From contig JAKAQR010000026.1 in the NCBI GenBank assembly GCA_021819725.1, positions 1 to 36,058 of the forward strand: DNA of 36,058 bases, written 5' to 3'. The translations under genes and the position numbers were made by a program. Positions within the stretch are counted from its first letter, which is position 1. Every line of letters begins with the position of its first letter. This stretch comes from Actinomycetes bacterium. GTDB lineage: Bacteria; Actinomycetota; Acidimicrobiia; Acidimicrobiales; Acidimicrobiaceae. The notes below the pieces were generated by a model that searched no databases, was not told the origin of the DNA, and saw only the letters and a program-made list of their open reading frames with translations. Positions 32,330-36,058 of this stretch are shown one piece after another.

Positions 32330-34175
32330 CTCGAGCAATGCCAAGACCATCCAGCCCCAGTTCGGTGAGCAAAACGTCGGCGTTGCCGTGAGGCAGGTAG
32401 TGGGTCGGAACCCCAAGATGACGGAACAGTACGTGAGGGTTGACAGCATGAACCGCTGCAGCGATGAATTCGCCGGCACCACCGTGGACCAGCCCGTCCT
32501 CAACCGTGATGACATAGTCGGCTCTGGCCAACCGCTCGACCATCGCCGTGGGGCACGGACGAATCACCCGAGGGTCTATGACCGTCACCTCGCGGCCATC
32601 TGACTCGAGCAGATCGGCAGCGAGCAGCGCAGGGACCAACATCTTGCCAATGCCGACGATCACCGTGTTGCTGGACCCCTCTCGAACAATGCGCTCCTCG
32701 AGCCCAACGCCGACACCACCACGAATGAGGCGCGGGGCAAGCGTCTTGGAGAAGCGAATCGACGATGGTCCCTCGATCTCGATCGCCAAATGCAACTGAA
32801 CGCGCAACTCCTCGATCGAAGACGGGACAAAGACCGTCATGCCAGCAACTGAAAGCATCTGCACCAGATCGAGAACTCCGTGATGGCTAGGACCGTCGTC
32901 GCCAGTGATCCCCGCTCGATCCATCACGAACGTTACCCCTAGGCCATGCAGTCCCACATCGAGATTCACCTGATCAAAGGCTCTGGACATGAACGTCGAA
33001 TAGATCGCCACCACCGGGTGCAAGCCGGCCATCGCCATGCCGGCAGCGGCCGTCACTGCATGTTGCTCTGCGATACCAACATCGAAGTAGCGTGCTGGGA
33101 AAGCTGCCTCAAATGGAAGAAGACCAGTGGGCCCGCCCATCGCGGCCGTCAGGACGACGACCGATGGGTTCTCCCGTCCTATACGGACAAGCTCCTTGGA
33201 GAAGGCCTCGGTGTAGGATACCGGCGGCTCACCCTCGACGTCCGACAGGGCCTGAGGTACTTTGAGATCATGTAGACACTGCAGCTCATCATCTTCGGCC
33301 GGTGGATAGCCCTTACCCTTTTGAGTAAGCACATGAATGACGATCGGTCCGTTCCACTCCTTTGCACCTGCCAGAGCATACTCAAGTTCCGAGATATCAT
33401 GACCGTCTATAGGTCCGGTGTAGCGCACACCGAGCGCTTCAAAGAAGACCCGGGGTTCGATCACCTCACGCAGTGCAGAGGTCATGTTGGCGAGCGAATT
33501 TACCGCTCGGTTCCCAACCTTTGGCAAGTCGGTGATTACTTGTTTGATGCGGTTACGCGCCTGGATATAGGACGGATTCAAACGCAGTTTGGTCAGCGAC
33601 GACGACAGGCGTGAGATCGTTGGTGCATAGGAGCGACCATTGTCGTTCCAGATGATGATGATAGGCAAACGTCGATGCCCAATATTGTTAAGCGCCTCAT
33701 AGGCCATGCCTCCCGTGAGGGCGCCATCGCCCACCACTGCAACAACCCTGCGAAGCGGGAGGCCCGACGGATCATCGGTGTTGACCTGAAAGGCTGCCGC
33801 CATCCCATAGGCATAACTCAATGCGGTCGAGGCATGTGAATTCTCGATCCAGTCATGCTCGGACTCCGCTCGGTTCGGATAGCCAGAGATCCCGCCACGG
33901 CGCCGCAGCGAGTCAAAGTCTGCATTCCGACCAGTGAGCAGTTTGTGCGGATAGGCCTGATGGCCCGTGTCGAAGAGGATGATGTCCCGCGGGGAGTCAA
34001 AACTTCGATGGAGCGCGAGGGTGATCTCTACTGACCCAAGGTTTGAGCCCAGATGGCCACCATTCCTGGAAACCGTATCGACAATCCGACGCCGAATCTG
34101 TTCGGCAAGATCTTCAAGCTCAACAGTGCTCAACGCGCTCAGATCACTCGGACCCTTGACACTCTCTAATTCCAT
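32274..34175 (-). CDS. dxs: 1-deoxy-D-xylulose-5-phosphate synthase
   Basis: Dxs condenses pyruvate and glyceraldehyde-3-phosphate to DXP with thiamine diphosphate, the first and rate-setting step of the MEP pathway. Marks are GGHLGSNLG (39-47) with active-site His41, the ThDP motif GDGALTGGMAYEALNN (149-164), and the transketolase-type DRAGITGDDGPSHHG in the middle domain. It has 633 residues, as usual. The ATG at 34175 is chosen; a TTG at 34193 is in frame. It is divergent from the carotenoid cyclase genes, which use its product, and a TAGTAT -10-like box lies about 50 bases upstream. Confidence 0.97.
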   Translation of the reverse strand: MELESVKGPSDLSALSTVELEDLAEQIRRRIVDTVSRNGGHLGSNLGSVEITLALHRSFDSPRDIILFDTGHQAYPHKLLTGRNADFDSLRRRGGISGYPNRAESEHDWIENSHASTALSYAYGMAAAFQVNTDDPSGLPLRRVVAVVGDGALTGGMAYEALNNIGHRRLPIIIIWNDNGRSYAPTISRLSSSLTKLRLNPSYIQARNRIKQVITDLPKVGNRAVNSLANMTSALREVIEPRVFFEALGVRYTGPIDGHDISELEYALAGAKEWNGPIVIHVLTQKGKGYPPAEDDELQCLHDLKVPQALSDVEGEPPVSYTEAFSKELVRIGRENPSVVVLTAAMGGPTGLLPFEAAFPARYFDVGIAEQHAVTAAAGMAMAGLHPVVAIYSTFMSRAFDQVNLDVGLHGLGVTFVMDRAGITGDDGPSHHGVLDLVQMLSVAGMTVFVPSSIEELRVQLHLAIEIEGPSSIRFSKTLAPRLIRGGVGVGLEERIVREGSSNTVIVGIGKMLVPALLAADLLESDGREVTVIDPRVIRPCPTAMVERLARADYVITVEDGLVHGGAGEFIAAAVHAVNPHVLFRHLGVPTHYLPHGNADVLLTELGLDGLGIARAIRTFLAQTEGQVRRAEF

Positions 34176-34402
34176 ACGCCCTACCGACTCCAACCATCCT
34201 GCGACACTGCAAGGACATCGATAAAATACTAGCCCACAGCCCGAACGCTATGGACTACCACTTCATTGGTTTGAGGACTTTGCCTTTCAGCATCGGCTAG
34301 CGCCAGAGCCAAGGAGTTCTCCCGGCTATGCACGGACGTAGCCCATAGGCAAAACTCATGTTGGTATCTGCTCGTCGAGTCTGCGATAGGCTATCGAAGA
34401 GC

Positions 34403-34735
34403 ATGGCTCACCTCCAATACCTGCTCCTGATGGCGATGTGCCTTGTAGTTACCGCCCCGCTGGAACTGCTCGGCGCGCGCGTCTGGCGTCAACCACGACG
34501 CCTAGCGACTACCGTCGCTACGGTCGCCATCCTCTTCTCGGCATTTGATACGATCTCAATCGAGCAAGGACTCTGGACATACTCCAGACGCTTCACGACT
34601 GGGATCAAAATAGCAGGCACTCTGCCGATTGAAGAGGTGGTCTTCTTTATCGTCATCCCGATCTGCGCACTGCTCACCTACGAGACGATTCGACACCGAT
34701 CACAACTGTTGGCACGCATAAGGCGTCGGAGCTAG
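34403..34735 (+). CDS. crtYc: lycopene cyclase subunit, CrtYc type
   Basis: This is half of the heterodimeric lycopene cyclase of actinobacteria, an integral membrane enzyme that closes ionone rings on lycopene. The 110-residue protein has three hydrophobic helices with APLELLGARVW (near 18-28), FDTISIEQGLW (50-60) and the family motif LPIEEVVFFIVIP (76-88). The ATG at 34403 opens the first helix. An in-frame start at 34358 would add a charged tail. A TAGGCT box lies ten bases before the ATG. The second half follows after two bases. Confidence 0.88.
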   Translation: MAHLQYLLLMAMCLVVTAPLELLGARVWRQPRRLATTVATVAILFSAFDTISIEQGLWTYSRRFTTGIKIAGTLPIEEVVFFIVIPICALLTYETIRHRSQLLARIRRRS

Positions 34736-34737
34736 CG

Positions 34738-35061
34738 TTGGGACTCTATACGATCGAAGCCCTCGGCGCGGTGATAGTAACGGCCTTTGTCGACCTCTTT
34801 CTCACCAAGTCGGCGGCCCTTCGAACAAAGGACTTCTGGATCACATGGGTGATCGTCGCCGTTTTCCAGGTGCCGGTGGACGGCTGGCTCACCAAAGCGT
34901 CGAGCCCAATCGTCATCTACAACGTCCGTCAGTTCTCCCAAGTCCGCTTTCCTTTTTCGATCCCAATCGAGGACTTCGCCTACGGCTTTGCCCTCACTCT
35001 CCTCACGATCACCCTCTGGTTACGTTTCGCACCTCATTATGACAGTGGATCTCCCTCATGA
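34738..35061 (+). CDS. crtYd: lycopene cyclase subunit, CrtYd type
   Basis: This is the second half of the split lycopene cyclase. The 107-residue membrane protein has three helices and the motif IPIEDFAYGFALTLL (76-90), which mirrors the PIEE motif of the partner. The TTG start follows the crtYc stop by two bases, so translation is coupled. Together the two resemble the fused bacterial/archaeal CrtY domain. Whether the rings are beta or epsilon cannot be told from sequence, but the following CrtZ suggests beta-carotene. Confidence 0.87.
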   Translation: MGLYTIEALGAVIVTAFVDLFLTKSAALRTKDFWITWVIVAVFQVPVDGWLTKASSPIVIYNVRQFSQVRFPFSIPIEDFAYGFALTLLTITLWLRFAPHYDSGSPS

Positions 35062-35300
35062 GTGAACACTAGGCCGATACGAGCACGCGATCGAGTCCAT
35101 GGACCATCAAGGAACGCGATTCGGCGAGGCAATGGCCCATCGACACAGACAGGCTCTTGCATCCGGCCGTCCCGTTGACGCTTTGAGAGCGATAAAGCAA
35201 GACAACTGGGTAAACATCGCTGACCTCCACCGTTCGGCGCGTAAGGACTCGCCACCTTGATACACCCAGCGTTGCACAAATCATCGAGCGGCACAGCGGC

Positions 35301-35306
35301 TACAAT
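35301..35306 (+). promoter_or_regulatory. -10 box of crtZ
   Basis: TACAAT ends 23 bases before the crtZ ATG, with GAGGGAG as ribosome site between. No good -35 is visible. The 268-base gap before crtZ shows no other gene, so crtZ may be transcribed both from here and from the crtYc promoter. Confidence 0.35.
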
Positions 35307-35329
35307 GGTAGCGGTACCGAGGGAGCGTA

Positions 35330-35797
35330 ATGGCTTTTGTCGTGATTGTGTTCGCCACGTTCGTTGTTATGGAGCCGGTGGCTTACCTTGCCCACCGCGC
35401 GATCATGCATGGCATTGCTTGGGCGCTGCACGCGTCGCATCACCGCCCCCGAGAGACGACGTTCGAGGCCAACGACCTCTTCCCTCTGGGTTTCGCACTG
35501 CCAACCGTCGTACTCTTCTGGCTCGCTAGCGCTCACCCTGGACTATGGCCGATCGCCATCGGTATCACACTTTATGGCGCTGCCTACAGCTTTGTGCATG
35601 ACTTCTACATCCATCAACGACTTGGTCCCATACCTAGGGTTGCCTACCTGGAATATCTCAAACAAGCTCATGCACTCCATCATCTCTACAACGAGGAGCC
35701 CTTCGGAATGCTGGCACCCGTGGTTCCTGCTCGACTCCGGCCGATGATGCAGCTCGATGCCGTCAAAAATTGGAACCCTAGTCCTACGAGATCATGA
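35330..35797 (+). CDS. crtZ: beta-carotene hydroxylase
   Basis: CrtZ is a membrane di-iron enzyme that hydroxylates the beta rings of beta-carotene to zeaxanthin. All four histidine boxes are present: HRAIMH (22-27), HASHH (34-38), HDFYIH (90-95) and HALHH (114-118). It has 155 residues, the normal length, with hydrophobic helices around 1-20, 50-68 and 74-90. The ATG has GAGGGAG six bases upstream. It follows the lycopene cyclase pair on the same strand, giving a lycopene > beta-carotene > zeaxanthin block. crtE, crtB and crtI are not in the window. Confidence 0.92.
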   Translation: MAFVVIVFATFVVMEPVAYLAHRAIMHGIAWALHASHHRPRETTFEANDLFPLGFALPTVVLFWLASAHPGLWPIAIGITLYGAAYSFVHDFYIHQRLGPIPRVAYLEYLKQAHALHHLYNEEPFGMLAPVVPARLRPMMQLDAVKNWNPSPTRS

Positions 35798-35808
35798 GTC
35801 CGCGCGCC

Positions 35809-35830
35809 CCCTGGACCGGCTTACCCAGGG
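35809..35830 (+). terminator. weak hairpin after crtZ
   Basis: CCCTGG (35809-35814) pairs with CCAGGG (35825-35830) around a ten-base loop, just past the crtZ stop. No T-run follows. The remaining bases to 36058 show no gene I can support. Confidence 0.3.
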
Positions 35831-36058
35831 TCTGTGCAGTCTCTGCGTACAAGGTTGAGACAAACGAGCCGGGGTGCCGGCCTCGTCGACATAACAACCT
35901 TGACACCTGAGAATCGACGCGGCGACAGTATCCCTAAGTGGGGGCGAGCGCCCAGCTCCGCGCTTCTCGCGCCGACCGGCATCCACCTCGTGGATACCAA
36001 CGTCGACCGGAAATCCTACGGGGCGTTGCTCACGCGTCGCAGTGATAGCAGAACGAGC

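Overview
The window looks like chromosomal DNA of a moderately GC-rich actinobacterium. The strongest evidence is the gene order metG - tatD - (rpfB position) - rsmA - ispE, which is the actinobacterial order known from Mycobacterium. The two tiny ribosomal protein genes bS22 and bL37, first described in mycobacterial ribosomes, also fit, as do the frequent GTG and TTG starts. The mix of genes would suit the class Acidimicrobiia, for example an acidophilic iron oxidiser such as Ferrimicrobium. That is inference from gene content and apparent GC level, not a database match.

Left edge (1-1393): a tyrosine recombinase gene abuts the 3' end of a tRNA-Gln gene. This marks the end of an integrated element that continues beyond base 1. 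From 1479 to 8755 comes housekeeping DNA. Eight genes on the minus strand, ychF > DUF192-like > rsmI > metG > tatD > secreted DPBB protein > rsmA > ispE, handle translation, rRNA methylation, cell-wall turnover and isoprenoid synthesis. Plus-strand bS22 and bL37 flank them at either end. Both tiny genes have the same promoter box 8-9 bases before their ATG, so both are probably (near-)leaderless.

Positions 9046-24518 carry metabolism. A kynureninase, a cysteine-desulfurase-like enzyme and a small membrane protein share one strand, followed by galT. Next comes an operon with a GH15 glucosidase/trehalase, a 64-residue small ORF, zwf and a ROK glucokinase, which could turn a glucan or trehalose into 6-phosphogluconolactone. 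An MFS transporter, a PfkB kinase, an M1 aminopeptidase, a methyltransferase and a decayed tnpB follow.

Positions 24519-31383 hold a translationally coupled glycosyltransferase - methyltransferase - alpha/alpha-toroid operon. Next are a soluble PRC/MgtE_N/CBS protein convergent with an atypical NRAMP transporter, and a further methyltransferase. The NRAMP gene has a leader with a strong Shine-Dalgarno, a 17-codon ORF containing Glu-Pro-Pro and a long hairpin that can hide that ORF's ribosome site. I consider this the best candidate for an undescribed regulatory system, possibly a Mg2+- or translation-sensing leader.

The right end (31727-35797) has a short SRAP/HMCES-type protein whose gene overlaps dxs tail-to-tail. 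After dxs come the split lycopene cyclase pair (CrtYc, CrtYd) and a beta-carotene hydroxylase (CrtZ), so isoprenoid supply sits beside carotenoid finishing steps. I saw no CRISPR array and no rRNA gene.
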